Positions 43,667-53,307 of a DNA stretch of 64,000 bases are shown one piece after another (the stretch's first letter is position 1; each line of letters starts with the position of its first letter). The notes under the pieces are model-generated. The model had not been told where the DNA came from. It saw only the letters and a program-made list of their open reading frames with translations, and did not search any database. The translations under genes were made by a program, and so were the position numbers. The stretch lies in assembly GCA_029719485.1 (NCBI GenBank), contig CP120722.1:1488001-1552000 (forward strand), given 5' to 3'. Origin of the DNA: Kiritimatiellota bacterium B12222 (GTDB taxonomy: Bacteria; Verrucomicrobiota; Kiritimatiellia; SS1-B-03-39; UBA6053).

Positions 43667-44670
43667 ACACGCAGCTCCTCCCTAAATCCTCCTTTTTACC
43701 TCTTTGTGCATCTGCTTTACTGCTCGCGGGTTGTGCGACCAGTCGTCCCCCACGTGGTGCGACCACCACGCCTCCACCGCAACCGGTTATGCCACCCATG
43801 ACACACAGTTCTCCTGTTCGGGTGACGGCTCCGAAGGCGCCGGTGTTTGATGATATGGTAGAAATTGATTTAACGACCGCTAATGTTGCTCCAGCGATGC
43901 AAGCGGCACCGGTTGCCGTGACGCGTCCTCAATTACAACCTCGTAAAGGTACGCCCTACACCATTCGGAGTGGGGAGTCTCTTTCTGCCATTGCGGCCCG
44001 GAATAAAATGAACTGGGTGAAATTGGCGGAATATAATTACATCACGGATCCCAACAACGTGCGGGTAGGGCAAGTGATTTTGATTCCTCCCAGTGGCACT
44101 GCCGGCAGCACGCCTTCCCGGGTGATCAATCAAGGTACACAAAATAAAGTGGCGCCACCGCCCAGCGCTTCTGGAAACACCTATGTGGTACAAAGTGGTG
44201 ATTCATTGAGTGTGATTGCACGTCGTTATAACACCTCTGTGAAAACGCTCAAAAGCGTTAACGGATTGTCCAGTGACCGCTTGTTGGTGGGTCAAGTGCT
44301 GAAATTGCCCAGCGGATCTGCTTCAGCTTCGACTCCTGCGGTAACCACGACGACGACCACACGTATTACCACGACGACGGCTCCGGTTTCTCGTCCTACT
44401 CCTGTGGCGACCCGTCCACTTCCTACGCCTATTCCTGCTCGCCCTTCTTTGGATATGGGGTCACCAGAAGTATTGGATGTTGAGGTGGTCGAGGTGGATG
44501 AAGTGGTCTCTAAAGCTTTCCCCATTGTGGTTCAGGAAGGGGATACCTTGGAAAGTATCGCGACCAACTACTATGTGTTGGAAGCGGATATCCGCAAATT
44601 GAATAATTTGGGCCCTAACGATGAAGTCAGCGTCGGGCAAAAATTGCAGATTCCTCCTAGTGTATACTAA
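43663..44670 (+). CDS. LysM-repeat lipoprotein
   Basis: 335 residues. Lipoprotein signal with lipobox LLAGC (Cys ~24), a Pro/Thr-rich linker, then three LysM modules: YTIRSGESLSAIAARNKMNWVKLAEYN (~98-124), YVVQSGDSLSVIARRYNTSVKTLKSVNGL (~173-201) and VVQEGDTLESIATNYYVLEADIRKLNNL (~287-314), separated by Thr-rich and Pro-rich linkers. No catalytic domain. LysM binds peptidoglycan glycan, so this is probably an outer-membrane or inner-membrane lipoprotein anchored to the wall, acting near the division machinery. Its place between murD and ftsW is unusual for dcw clusters. Confidence 0.88.
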   Translation: MNTQLLPKSSFLPLCASALLLAGCATSRPPRGATTTPPPQPVMPPMTHSSPVRVTAPKAPVFDDMVEIDLTTANVAPAMQAAPVAVTRPQLQPRKGTPYTIRSGESLSAIAARNKMNWVKLAEYNYITDPNNVRVGQVILIPPSGTAGSTPSRVINQGTQNKVAPPPSASGNTYVVQSGDSLSVIARRYNTSVKTLKSVNGLSSDRLLVGQVLKLPSGSASASTPAVTTTTTTRITTTTAPVSRPTPVATRPLPTPIPARPSLDMGSPEVLDVEVVEVDEVVSKAFPIVVQEGDTLESIATNYYVLEADIRKLNNLGPNDEVSVGQKLQIPPSVY

Positions 44671-44687
44671 AAAATAGGCGGGAAGAA

Positions 44688-45860
44688 ATGGCTAGTTCTT
44701 CGCGCCGATCTCGGGACCCGTTGAAGCAACCAGAAGAGGATGATTCCTCTCCTGGTGCGGCGCGGGTCCTGTTACTTTGTATATTGATCTTGGTGGGGAT
44801 CAGCATGACCATGCTGTTTAGCATTGGGATCGGGCAATCACGTCCCTTACATTACCCTGTTCGCCAATTTATTTATGCGGTGGTGGCCATTTTGGGTGGG
44901 GTAGTGTCTTATAATATTCCTACGATTTATTGGAAAAAGTGGATGATTTATTTGGTGGGCAGCTCCGTGATTCTTTTGGGAATGGCGCGGTTGGTTGGTC
45001 GGGAAATTAATAACGCCCACCGGTGGCTCAGTTTAGGTCCGGTGAATTTTCAACCTTCTGAGTTGGCCAAGTTGAGTGCCATTTTGTGGGTGGCTACGTG
45101 GATGAGTGTGTACCGTCGTCGGAGCAGTGAATTTGGTCTTGGATTTGTTTTACCGGCTTCGGGTATGGGGCTGTTGTGTTTGATGGTGTTGATGGGGCCT
45201 GATTTTGGTACTACCATGTTGATTGGGGGCACGGGTATTTTGTTAATGTATATTGGGGGGACACGGGTGGTGTATTTGGGCGTTTCAGCCTTCGTCGCTT
45301 TGTTCGGATTCTGGGAATTAATTCGACGGGATCCTGAACGCCTTAGTCGGATCACTTCTTTTATGCACCCTGAAGAATTTGCCGCGAATGATTCTTATCA
45401 GCTGATGGCTTCGCTGCATGGTTTTATTGAAGGGGGCTTGTTCGGAAAAGGTATTGGGGAAAGTTTGCAAAAAAATGATTACTTACCTGAGGCGCATACG
45501 GATTTTATTCTCGCGATTTTGGGAGAGGAACTTGGGTTGGTGGGCACCTTGTTGGTGTTGTTGTTATTTGTGGCCATTTTTATTTCAGGCCTGATGATCT
45601 CGCTTCGGTGTAAAGATGCTTTTTCTCGTTTGGTGGGGCTGGGGATTACCATCACCATTACCTTGCAGGCGATGATTAATGTAGGGGTGGTGACGGGGTC
45701 GATGCCCACCAAAGGATTGCCACTGCCTTTTGTCAGTTATGGCGGATCCAGTCTGGTGTTTATGACTGGAATGGTGGGGATTTTGTTGCGCATCTCCCGA
45801 GGGAGCGCTGGCGTGCGGGACAATCCGCCGCCACTGCCTGAAAGTCAGCAGTGGATTTGA
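44688..45860 (+). CDS. ftsW: Septal peptidoglycan glycosyltransferase FtsW
   Basis: 390 residues, SEDS family, with ten predicted helices. Signatures: NNAHRWLSLGPVNFQPSELAKL (~104-125), GPDFGTTMLIGGTGILLMYIGG (~165-186), AHTDFILAILGEELGLVG (~266-283) and GLPLPFVSYGGSSLVFMTGMVGILL (~343-367). It polymerises lipid II at the septum with FtsI. RodA is the alternative, but the position next to ftsI, mraY and murD favours FtsW. It is the last gene of the cluster; a strong terminator lies 125 bases on, and murG, murB, ddl, ftsQ, ftsA and ftsZ do not follow. Confidence 0.92.
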   Translation: MASSSRRSRDPLKQPEEDDSSPGAARVLLLCILILVGISMTMLFSIGIGQSRPLHYPVRQFIYAVVAILGGVVSYNIPTIYWKKWMIYLVGSSVILLGMARLVGREINNAHRWLSLGPVNFQPSELAKLSAILWVATWMSVYRRRSSEFGLGFVLPASGMGLLCLMVLMGPDFGTTMLIGGTGILLMYIGGTRVVYLGVSAFVALFGFWELIRRDPERLSRITSFMHPEEFAANDSYQLMASLHGFIEGGLFGKGIGESLQKNDYLPEAHTDFILAILGEELGLVGTLLVLLLFVAIFISGLMISLRCKDAFSRLVGLGITITITLQAMINVGVVTGSMPTKGLPLPFVSYGGSSLVFMTGMVGILLRISRGSAGVRDNPPPLPESQQWI

Positions 45861-45984
45861 GTCGGGTAGGGTTCACGGTCAGCAAAGCAGGCCGCTCCGT
45901 CGCGATTGATAAGCTGAGGGGGAGCTGATCTTCGTGGTTGCAGTTGAGGCCTTTACTCTGATTGTCTGGATCAGACCTTTCTAC

Positions 45985-46019
45985 ACATCGCAGTTCCTTA
46001 AAGAACTGCGATGTTTTTG
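45985..46019 (+). terminator. Rho-independent terminator ending the division cluster
   Basis: A perfect 12-bp stem ACATCGCAGTTC / GAACTGCGATGT with loop CTTAAA, followed by TTTTTG. It separates ftsW from the TetR operon. Confidence 0.92.
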
Positions 46020-46069
46020 TAGGAGGGGTTAAAATATGAGCGCAAAGAGCTGTGCTAAAAAAATAACTA

Positions 46070-46108
46070 AATTTAATCAGTTGACTAAATTAGTCATGTG
46101 ATTAAATT
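46070..46108. promoter_or_regulatory. 39-bp nested palindrome, probable TetR operator and promoter
   Basis: Inner perfect palindrome TGACTAA-A-TTAGTCA (46082-46096), with outer arms AATTTAATCA and TGATTAAATT; only the two dinucleotides between inner and outer parts (GT/TG) fail to pair. It contains TTGACT (46081-46086), usable as a -35, with TAAATT (46103-46108) 16 bases later as a poor -10. It lies 26 bases before the tetR ATG. Confidence 0.8.
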
Positions 46109-46134
46109 CCGCATAACTCTTAAAGGATATAACA

Positions 46135-46785
46135 ATGAAATCAGAAGGCACAGGAACTGAGCGAACCAAGCAAAACTTGATCAATGCTGCAGGAACTTTG
46201 GCGGCTGAACAGGGCTTGTCAAATGTGTCTACCCGAGCGGTGGCGAAGATATCCGGCGAAAACATTGGCAGTATTCATTATCACTTTGGGAGCAAGGATG
46301 GTCTGTTTAAAGCGATGATTGATGAGGCGATGGTCAGTGGGCAGCCGGATGAGGCGTCGCTACTAGAACAATTGAATCGTAGCGAAGACCTTTCACCGCA
46401 GGATTTATCAAAAATCATTCGGTCGGTAATTGCGGAGAATATTAAAAGTCTTTTTCGCTCCGGCCAACCCGATTGGCATGTGCAGGTTATTTATCAACTG
46501 ATTCAACGTGAAGATGACTTATTTGAGATCTTTAATGAAAAGTATCTCAGTCCCAAACTGGCATTTATGGATCGATTGATTCGGAGCATCAAACCGAATT
46601 TAAGTGATGAGGAGGTGTTCCTGCATAGCTGTTTGATCAAGTTACCGATTTATGCGCAGGCCAGTTACATGAACGCCCTGTTACGGCAACTTAAGGTGCC
46701 GGCGTATAGCGATGACTATTTGGAGAAATTTGAAGATCTGTTGACGCGTCAGACCTTGTTGCTGTTGGAATTACCTTTGGATTGA
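46135..46785 (+). CDS. TetR-family transcriptional repressor
   Basis: 216 residues. N-terminal helix-turn-helix (~8-55) with TKQNLINAAGTLAAEQGLSNVSTRAVAKISGENIGSIHYHFGSKDGLFKAM, typical of TetR, and a C-terminal ligand domain resembling the DUF1956/CecR branch. It is the first gene of an operon with RND efflux genes and is preceded by a large palindrome, so autorepression and substrate-induced release of the pump genes are likely. AAAGGA precedes the ATG. The inducer is unknown. Confidence 0.9.
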   Translation: MKSEGTGTERTKQNLINAAGTLAAEQGLSNVSTRAVAKISGENIGSIHYHFGSKDGLFKAMIDEAMVSGQPDEASLLEQLNRSEDLSPQDLSKIIRSVIAENIKSLFRSGQPDWHVQVIYQLIQREDDLFEIFNEKYLSPKLAFMDRLIRSIKPNLSDEEVFLHSCLIKLPIYAQASYMNALLRQLKVPAYSDDYLEKFEDLLTRQTLLLLELPLD

Positions 46786-46818
46786 TGAGGGGAGCGCAGG
46801 TGTAAACTTATAAAAAAG

Positions 46819-47970
46819 ATGAAACATATGAATAAGAAAAATCTGTTAACAGGAATTGGAGGGGGAGTGATGCTCCTCTTGCTGGTGGTTGTGGTGGTGT
46901 CGGGTCTCCGGAAAAAAGCAACAGGAGAACAAATCGCAGAAGCTGAATATGCGCTACAAGCCAAACCCAGAATTGTAAGCGTAGAGCAGGTGAGGGCTTC
47001 AAAAGAATTGCCGTCGCATGGTTACCCTGGGAAGATTCGGGCTTCGGAGGAGGCTGAACTTTCGTTTCGGGTCAGCGGTCCGTTGATTTCGGTGAATGTA
47101 GAGTTGGGGCGTCCGGTAAAGAAAGGGGATTTGTTGATGCAGATTGATCCGCGTGACTTTGAAGATCGGATTGTTTCGCTGGAAGCACAGTTGTCAGGTG
47201 CGCAGGCGGTGTATGAAAATGCGCGTCAGGACTATGAGCGGGCCAAAAAATTATTTGATGCAAAAGTTATCCCCCCAGCAGATTTTGATCATGCCACCCG
47301 TGCGCAGGAGTCCGCGTCGGCCGGGGTGAAAAACCTCAAGGCACAATTGCAAATTGCCCGGCATAGTTTGGCTGATACGGAATTGCGTGCGCCTTACGAT
47401 GGTCAGGTTACGGCACAACGTGCTGAAAATTTTGAGATGGTACAGGCAGGGCAGGTGGTGTTAAGTTACCACAATATTCAGTGGCTCGAAGTGGATGTCA
47501 ATATACCGGAAAGCGATATGGCGCGTCGTCAGTTAGAGCCGGGGAGTCCCGCATATATTCGATTTTCTGCGATGCCGGATACGCTCCATGATGTGTCTTT
47601 ACTGGAGTGGCGTACAGAGGCCGATGCGTTGACGCGCACCTACGTGGTGACGTTTCGATTTAAAGCCCCGGAAGGGATTAAAGTACTGCCGGGGATGAGT
47701 GCAGATATTTTATGGGCCGAGGATTCGGCGGATACTGTGCAATTAACAGTGCCGGTGTCTGCGCTTTCCTCTACCCCTGAGGGGCGTTCATTTGTATGGG
47801 TGTACAATGAACAGACTCAAGAGGGCGAGGTGCGGCTGGTGAAGACAGGTCGCCTAAAGGGGAACTCCCGTATTAGTATTCTAGAAGGGTTGAAAGAAGG
47901 GGAGCTGGTGGTGGTCACCGGCAGTCGCTTGATTCACGTTGGTGAAAAACTTTCAGTCACAACCCCTTAA
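46819..47970 (+). CDS. RND efflux periplasmic adaptor (HlyD/AcrA family)
   Basis: 383 residues. N-terminal membrane anchor (GVMLLLLVVVVVSGL, ~15-29), lipoyl-like half RASEEAELSFRVSGPLISVNVELGRPVKKGDLLMQIDPRDF (~73-112), a helical hairpin (~113-180), the second lipoyl half DTELRAPYDGQVTAQ (~189-203) and beta-barrel/membrane-proximal domains to the end. It bridges the inner-membrane pump and the outer-membrane channel. It starts 33 bases after tetR, and its end overlaps nothing; the pump gene begins 22 bases later. Confidence 0.9.
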   Translation: MKHMNKKNLLTGIGGGVMLLLLVVVVVSGLRKKATGEQIAEAEYALQAKPRIVSVEQVRASKELPSHGYPGKIRASEEAELSFRVSGPLISVNVELGRPVKKGDLLMQIDPRDFEDRIVSLEAQLSGAQAVYENARQDYERAKKLFDAKVIPPADFDHATRAQESASAGVKNLKAQLQIARHSLADTELRAPYDGQVTAQRAENFEMVQAGQVVLSYHNIQWLEVDVNIPESDMARRQLEPGSPAYIRFSAMPDTLHDVSLLEWRTEADALTRTYVVTFRFKAPEGIKVLPGMSADILWAEDSADTVQLTVPVSALSSTPEGRSFVWVYNEQTQEGEVRLVKTGRLKGNSRISILEGLKEGELVVVTGSRLIHVGEKLSVTTP

Positions 47971-47992
47971 TTTTTCCAGCCAAGGACCTGAA

Positions 47993-50900
47993 ATGAATCC
48001 TGCAATATTTGCATTAAAAAAGCGGACCGTGATGGTGATGATGACCCTGATGATGATTGGGGGTGGGATACTTTCTTATACCCAGTTGGGTCAATTGGAG
48101 TACCCGGATTTTACGATTAAGACCGCTTTGGTGGTTACCCAATATCCGGGTGCGAGTCCGTTGGAAGTAGAAGAAGAGGTTACGGATCCATTGGAAGAAG
48201 CGGTGCAGGCCATGGGGCAGCTTAAAGAAGTTTACTCGACCTCTCAGGAAGGCGTTTCTTTTGTGTATGTGGATATCAAAGACCATTATACCACTCATGA
48301 ACTGCCCCAGATTTGGGATGAATTGCGACGCAAGGTACATGATGCGCAGGTACGTCTTCCTCCCGGTGCCGGTACGTCTATGGTCTTTGATGATTTTGGC
48401 GACGTGTATGGGGTGATGTTTGCGTTGACTGGAGAGGGCTACAGTTATGCCGCCTTAAAAGACTATGCGGAGTTGCTTAAAAAGGAACTGTTGTTTTGTG
48501 ACGATGTGGCCAAGGTGGGCTTTTGGGGGCTACAGCCCGAAGTCATTTTTGTTGAATTTAATCGAGCGCGACTGACAGAACTGGGTCTCTCTCCAGAGAT
48601 CATTGCCGGCACGTTGCAGGGGCAGAATGCCGTGGCGTTATCTGGAAAAGTTGAGGTGGATGGTAATTACTTACGGATCAATCCTACTGGAGATTTTTCC
48701 AGTGAAGAGGCTATCGCAGATTTGTATGTGGGGAGTCGTGACAGTTTAATTCGGCTGGGGGATGTGGCGACAGTACGGCGGGGATATCAGGAACCTCCTC
48801 TGAAATTGATGCGTTATAACGGTACGCCTTCCATCGGCATAGGGATTTCTACAGTGGCCGGTGGTAATGTGGTGAAGATGGGGGAATCGATAAAAGAAAA
48901 ACTTGAGGAAATCGAGTCGGCCCGACCGGAGGGGATGGCCTTACATCCTATTTATTTTCAGAGCGAGATGGTGACGGAATCGGTGAATGCTTTTGTGATT
49001 AACCTGGTTGAAGCCGTACTGATCGTTGTGGTGTTACTGATGTTTTTTATGGGGTGGCAAAGTGGCTTGTTGATTGGCGGTATTTTGTTGCTGACTATTT
49101 TGGGAACCTTTACCGGTATGCATTTGTTGGATATTGATCTGCAAAAAATTTCATTGGGAGCACTGGTGTTGGCGCTGGGAATGTTGGTGGACAATGCCAT
49201 CGTGGTCGCGGACGGTATTTTGGTGAGGGTTGAAAAAGGAGAAGACCGCGAAACGGCGGCTGGCGAAGTAGTGCGTGATACCCAGTGGCCTTTGTTAGGG
49301 GCGACCTTTGTGGCGATTTTGGCTTTTGCCGCTATTGGATTTGCGCCAGGCAATGTGGGCGAATTTTGCCGTTCGCTCTTCTTGGTGATTGCGATTTCGT
49401 TGTTGGTCAGTTGGGTGTTGGCGGTGACCGTTACTCCCCTGTTATGTGTTTGGTTTTTGAAAATTCCGGATATCAAGGGGGCTGATCCTTATGACAAGCC
49501 CATGTATCGTCGTTATCGTAAGGCGTTGCACCTTGCCGTTCATCATCGGGTGATTACGGTGACGGTTACGTCGTTGCTTTTGGTTTTAGCAATTTTGGGA
49601 TTTCGATGGGTACCTCAATCCTTTTTTCCTGGATCCACCAATCCGTATTTTTATGTGAACTATTGGTTGCCCAATGGTTCTCACATCAGTGAAACCTCAA
49701 GGGATATGATGGAGATTGAAGACTATCTTCAGTCGAAGGAAGGGGTGGAGAATGTTACTGAATTCATCGGGGAAGGGGCGATGCGTTTTGTGCTGACTTA
49801 TAATTACGAAAGTCCCAATAGCAGTTTTGGTCAGCTACTTGTCGAAGTAGAAGACTACCGCAAGATTCCTGAATTGATTCGCGAGGTGGATGGCTATCTG
49901 AAAGAGCAGTGGCCGCAGGCCGAACCCTATTGTAGTCGGATGCCCACGGGTCCCTCCATTGATTTTGGGGTGGAAGCTCAATTCTCGGGTCCGGACAAGG
50001 AGGTGCTCTTTGCTTTGGCGACGCAAGCCCGTGAAATTATGAACGCGGAGGTGGATGCGAAAGATGTGCGCAGCGATTGGCGTCAACCGGTGGGGGTATT
50101 GCGACCTGAATTTTCTGAAACGCAGGCGCGCCGCAGCGGGGTGAGTCGTTCGGATCTTTCCCGATCGCTTCAGTTGAATTTTAATGGGTTGACTGCGGGG
50201 CTATATCGGGAGGACAATAAACTGATTCCGATTGTGTTCCGTCTGCCGGATGCGGAGCGGGTTTCTGTGGATAATTTGGATGAGGTCCAAGTTTGGAGTT
50301 TGCTTAATCACACCTTTATTCCCATCGGGCAGGTCGTGACTACGGTGAATACGGAATGGGAATGGCCGTTAATTAAACGACGGGATCGACGACCCACGGT
50401 GACGGTTCGTAGCAATCCGGTGGTGGGGTTGCCTGAAACCCTGCGCCTTAAACTTAAAGAAAAAATTGAGGCGATTGAACTGCCACCGGATTACCAGTTT
50501 GAGTGGGCCGGTGAATATGAGCAATCCAAGGAAGCGAAAGCGCCGTTGGCGGCAGTATTTCCTATTTGTTTTTTGGGCATGTTCATTATTATTGTTTGGC
50601 TGTTTAATTCGGTGCGCCGTCCGTTGATCATTATCATGACGGTGCCCCTCTCCATCATTGGGGTGACCGCGGCCTTGTTATTGACCGGCACGTCCTTTGG
50701 ATTTATGGCTATTCTTGGTTTTCTTGGTCTCTCGGGGATGTTGATTAAAAATGCGATTGTTCTGATTGATCAAATTGAATTAGAGCTCCGGCAGGGGGCC
50801 ATCCCTTACAAAGCGGTGTTGGATTCGGCGGTCAGTCGAATGCGTCCGGTGATTATGGCTGCCGGCACCACGATCGTGGGCATGGCACCCTTACTACAGG

Positions 50901-51031
50901 ATCCGTTGTATGCCGGCATGGCGGTGACGATTATGGGGGGCTTATTTGCCGCCACCTTTCTCACGCTCATCGTGGTGCCGGTGGTTTACACGATGGTGTA
51001 TCGTATCCCCGTGGATGAACAGCATCTTTAA
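47993..51031 (+). CDS. RND-family efflux pump permease
   Basis: 1012 residues from ATG 47993; an earlier in-frame start (47939) lies in the adaptor gene. Twelve-helix RND architecture with large periplasmic loops after helix 1 and helix 7. Family signatures: QYPGASPLEVEEEVTDPLEEAV (~43-64), the helix 4 region GALVLALGMLVDNAIVVADGILV (~384-406) with the proton-relay Asp, and GFLGLSGMLIKNAIVLIDQIE (~905-925). It belongs to the AcrB/MdtBC-like group acting on hydrophobic compounds; the substrate is not predictable. Confidence 0.93.
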   Translation: MNPAIFALKKRTVMVMMTLMMIGGGILSYTQLGQLEYPDFTIKTALVVTQYPGASPLEVEEEVTDPLEEAVQAMGQLKEVYSTSQEGVSFVYVDIKDHYTTHELPQIWDELRRKVHDAQVRLPPGAGTSMVFDDFGDVYGVMFALTGEGYSYAALKDYAELLKKELLFCDDVAKVGFWGLQPEVIFVEFNRARLTELGLSPEIIAGTLQGQNAVALSGKVEVDGNYLRINPTGDFSSEEAIADLYVGSRDSLIRLGDVATVRRGYQEPPLKLMRYNGTPSIGIGISTVAGGNVVKMGESIKEKLEEIESARPEGMALHPIYFQSEMVTESVNAFVINLVEAVLIVVVLLMFFMGWQSGLLIGGILLLTILGTFTGMHLLDIDLQKISLGALVLALGMLVDNAIVVADGILVRVEKGEDRETAAGEVVRDTQWPLLGATFVAILAFAAIGFAPGNVGEFCRSLFLVIAISLLVSWVLAVTVTPLLCVWFLKIPDIKGADPYDKPMYRRYRKALHLAVHHRVITVTVTSLLLVLAILGFRWVPQSFFPGSTNPYFYVNYWLPNGSHISETSRDMMEIEDYLQSKEGVENVTEFIGEGAMRFVLTYNYESPNSSFGQLLVEVEDYRKIPELIREVDGYLKEQWPQAEPYCSRMPTGPSIDFGVEAQFSGPDKEVLFALATQAREIMNAEVDAKDVRSDWRQPVGVLRPEFSETQARRSGVSRSDLSRSLQLNFNGLTAGLYREDNKLIPIVFRLPDAERVSVDNLDEVQVWSLLNHTFIPIGQVVTTVNTEWEWPLIKRRDRRPTVTVRSNPVVGLPETLRLKLKEKIEAIELPPDYQFEWAGEYEQSKEAKAPLAAVFPICFLGMFIIIVWLFNSVRRPLIIIMTVPLSIIGVTAALLLTGTSFGFMAILGFLGLSGMLIKNAIVLIDQIELELRQGAIPYKAVLDSAVSRMRPVIMAAGTTIVGMAPLLQDPLYAGMAVTIMGGLFAATFLTLIVVPVVYTMVYRIPVDEQHL

Positions 51032-51042
51032 GGAAGCTTCTT

Positions 51043-52371
51043 ATGAAAAAAATATCTATGCTCTGTGTGTTGTTTCCCGTTTTTCTGATGGCGCAGGCTT
51101 CGCCTCCCATACAGACGCTGACCTTAGCGGATGTGCGTGAAGCGGTGCTGGCAAACAATCCGTCGATTCGAGAATCCTTGCAACGGATCTTAGCTGCTGA
51201 AGCGGTACTCAAGCAAGCCGAGTCTCCTTATTTGCCGACGCTCACGTTGAAAGGCAGTTACAATTCCTTTGATACCAGCACCCATCCTGAAGTGGATATT
51301 GAGCATCGTTATGAAGATAGCTTTGATATTTATGGGGGGAGTTTGCGTGCCAATTGGTTGATTTTTGATGGTTTCGCCCGCAGAGCCCGCAAGCTCTCCG
51401 CCGCTTATAATGTGGATCGTCGAGAATTGTTGGCCGATGATACGCGTCGTCTGTTGTTACTTTCGGCTACGGTCAGTTTCCGTCAGGCCCAATTGGCGAT
51501 TGAAAATATTCAGGTGCTGGAACAGGATAAACAGTTCAACCGTATTTTGGAAAAAGACGCGTATAAACGATTTGAGGCGGGCGCGGTACCTGAATCGGAT
51601 GTGTTCAATTTTTCTATTCGAGTTTTGCAGGCTGAAAGTTTGGTATTTCAGGCTCAGTTGGATTACGACATCGCTTGTAGTGTCCTGGCGGAACTTATGG
51701 CTTTGCCGGAGGGTCGCCTGCCTGAAAATATGCGTCCGGCACCGGTAAGCGATGAAGCGCCAACGCGTGAACCCTCGGTGGATCTTGAACTCCAATATGC
51801 ATTGACCCATCGTCCCGATTACAAAGCTACCGAGGCGGGATGGATGGCGCTGGAACAGCAGGTGAAGGTGTCTAAAGGGAAGTTGATGCCTTCGCTTGCC
51901 CTGATTGGGGACGTAAGTTATTTTGAAAATGAAGGGGTGGCCACTGCGGATAATTATGGGGATTATATTTCATATGTTGGGGTTGGACTGCAGTGGGATT
52001 TGTTTTCAGGGGGACGGAATAGGGGAGAGATTCGTGAGTCCGAGGCAGAGATGCGAGCCTTGGGGGAGCAGCGTGAGAGCTTGCGGTTGTCCATTCGGTC
52101 GGCCATTCAGAAACATATTGACCAAGCCCGTACCGCCCGGGAAGTGTTTGAGACACAAAAACAGATTTATGAGTTATCCCTCAAAGTGAGAGACAGTGTG
52201 ACCAAAGCCTACAATGCGGGGGTGGCCTCCATTACGCGGCTGAACGAAGTACAGACGGACACCACCCGATCTGAAGGGGCGCTGGCAGCTAGTCGGATCA
52301 ACAGTTTGCTCACGTTAGAACTTCTTGATGCGGAAACGGGCCGCATTCTCGATCGCAGGCCCCATAAGTAA
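51043..52371 (+). CDS. Outer-membrane efflux channel (TolC family)
   Basis: 442 residues. Signal peptide KKISMLCVLFPVFLMAQA, cleavage near residue 19. Two repeated OEP halves: LTLADVREAVLANNPSIRESLQRILAAEAVLKQAESPYLPTLTL (~25-68), a typical start, and the second half around LQYALTHRPDYKATEAGWMALEQQVKVSKGKLMPSLAL (~245-283), with GLQWDLFSGGRNRGEI near 313. Long helical stretches with heptads follow. It forms the trimeric channel completing the tripartite pump. 11 bases after the pump gene, with GGAAG as ribosome site. Confidence 0.92.
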   Translation: MKKISMLCVLFPVFLMAQASPPIQTLTLADVREAVLANNPSIRESLQRILAAEAVLKQAESPYLPTLTLKGSYNSFDTSTHPEVDIEHRYEDSFDIYGGSLRANWLIFDGFARRARKLSAAYNVDRRELLADDTRRLLLLSATVSFRQAQLAIENIQVLEQDKQFNRILEKDAYKRFEAGAVPESDVFNFSIRVLQAESLVFQAQLDYDIACSVLAELMALPEGRLPENMRPAPVSDEAPTREPSVDLELQYALTHRPDYKATEAGWMALEQQVKVSKGKLMPSLALIGDVSYFENEGVATADNYGDYISYVGVGLQWDLFSGGRNRGEIRESEAEMRALGEQRESLRLSIRSAIQKHIDQARTAREVFETQKQIYELSLKVRDSVTKAYNAGVASITRLNEVQTDTTRSEGALAASRINSLLTLELLDAETGRILDRRPHK

Positions 52372-52695
52372 TTGTGGCAGGGAGACGGTTTCTTTGTCCG
52401 ATACTCAAGACTTCTGTTCTGTGTGAGACGTCATGTGAAGTACGCGGTTGATGCGGGGTACGGTCAGGATCGGCGCATGATGCTATGGAGATGTTGCGTT
52501 CTCAGGTGACCCCACTGCATCATGCATGGATTGTGGTCGTTGCCTTTGTTCCTTCGCCTTGACAGTAGGTGCTTGCTCAGTCATATCATCAAAAATGATA
52601 GTTCTCAGCCCTGCCTCAATTCTACCGCTTCGTATTCATGTACGAAATGGAATTTCCCATCTCTTGGCGGCAGCTCCTGTAGGCAAGGCCCGCGC
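52372..52695. other. Intergenic region before the MarC-family gene
   Basis: 324 bases. No terminator is obvious after the TolC gene. TTGACA at 52559-52564 with TATCAT at 52584-52589 could be a promoter, although the 19-base gap is long. An in-frame upstream extension of the MarC frame exists from 52522, but has no family similarity. Confidence 0.4.
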
Positions 52696-53307
52696 ATGAA
52701 CGAGCACCTTCAAGCGATTGTCACTGTATTGTCATTGGTGAATCCAACGATATGTGCGGCGTTGTTTTCGAAGGCGACGGCTGGAGATGCGATGTCTGAG
52801 AAAATGGTCGCGGCTACCAAAGCAAGTTTTGCGATTTTGATCATTCTTGTGATTGCCACACTGGTGGGGATTCGCCTGTTGCATCTATTTGGTGTGTCAC
52901 TTGACGCCTTTATGGTGGCGGGGGGAAGTGTTCTTTCATGGATGGGTTTTTCCATGCTCGCTGGGAGTTCCTCCACGGATACGAAGGAAACGAAATCACT
53001 TACCCCTCTCATTCTGTTCGCGGCCAGCCCGGGGACGATCACGGGCGTTATTACCCTTTCAGCGGCCCATACGAAACTGGAACTGCCTGTTTCCACGCTG
53101 GTGGCTGTGGGCATTGCCGTGGCTTCTACCTGGCTGATATTGTTGATGGTTGCTCAATTCTCAGGAGAATCGAATGGGGGTGGATTTCTCAAGGATACCC
53201 TGTCGCGGTTTATGGGCTTGATCGTACTTGCCATGGGCGTGCAATTCGCGCTGACCGGATTGAGGGCGTTTATGAGTGCCAGCTCGCTACCCGGTGCAGG
53301 AGGATAA
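52696..53307 (+). CDS. MarC/UPF0056 family integral membrane protein
   Basis: 203 residues with six predicted helices. The pattern LQAIVTVLSLVNPTICAALFSKAT (~5-28), FGVSLDAFMVAGGSVLSWMGFSML (~66-89) and FLKDTLSRFMGLIVLAMGVQFALTGLRAF (~163-191) fits the MarC (NAAT) family, whose physiological role is poorly defined despite the multiple-antibiotic-resistance name. Start ATG 52696 is chosen because family similarity begins there. Convergent with trmB across 212 bases without a clear hairpin terminator. Confidence 0.85.
   Translation: MNEHLQAIVTVLSLVNPTICAALFSKATAGDAMSEKMVAATKASFAILIILVIATLVGIRLLHLFGVSLDAFMVAGGSVLSWMGFSMLAGSSSTDTKETKSLTPLILFAASPGTITGVITLSAAHTKLELPVSTLVAVGIAVASTWLILLMVAQFSGESNGGGFLKDTLSRFMGLIVLAMGVQFALTGLRAFMSASSLPGAGG

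Noticed and set aside
52372..52695. tRNA or small RNA in the gap before marC
   Set aside because: No cloverleaf or terminator-bounded structure could be found by eye.
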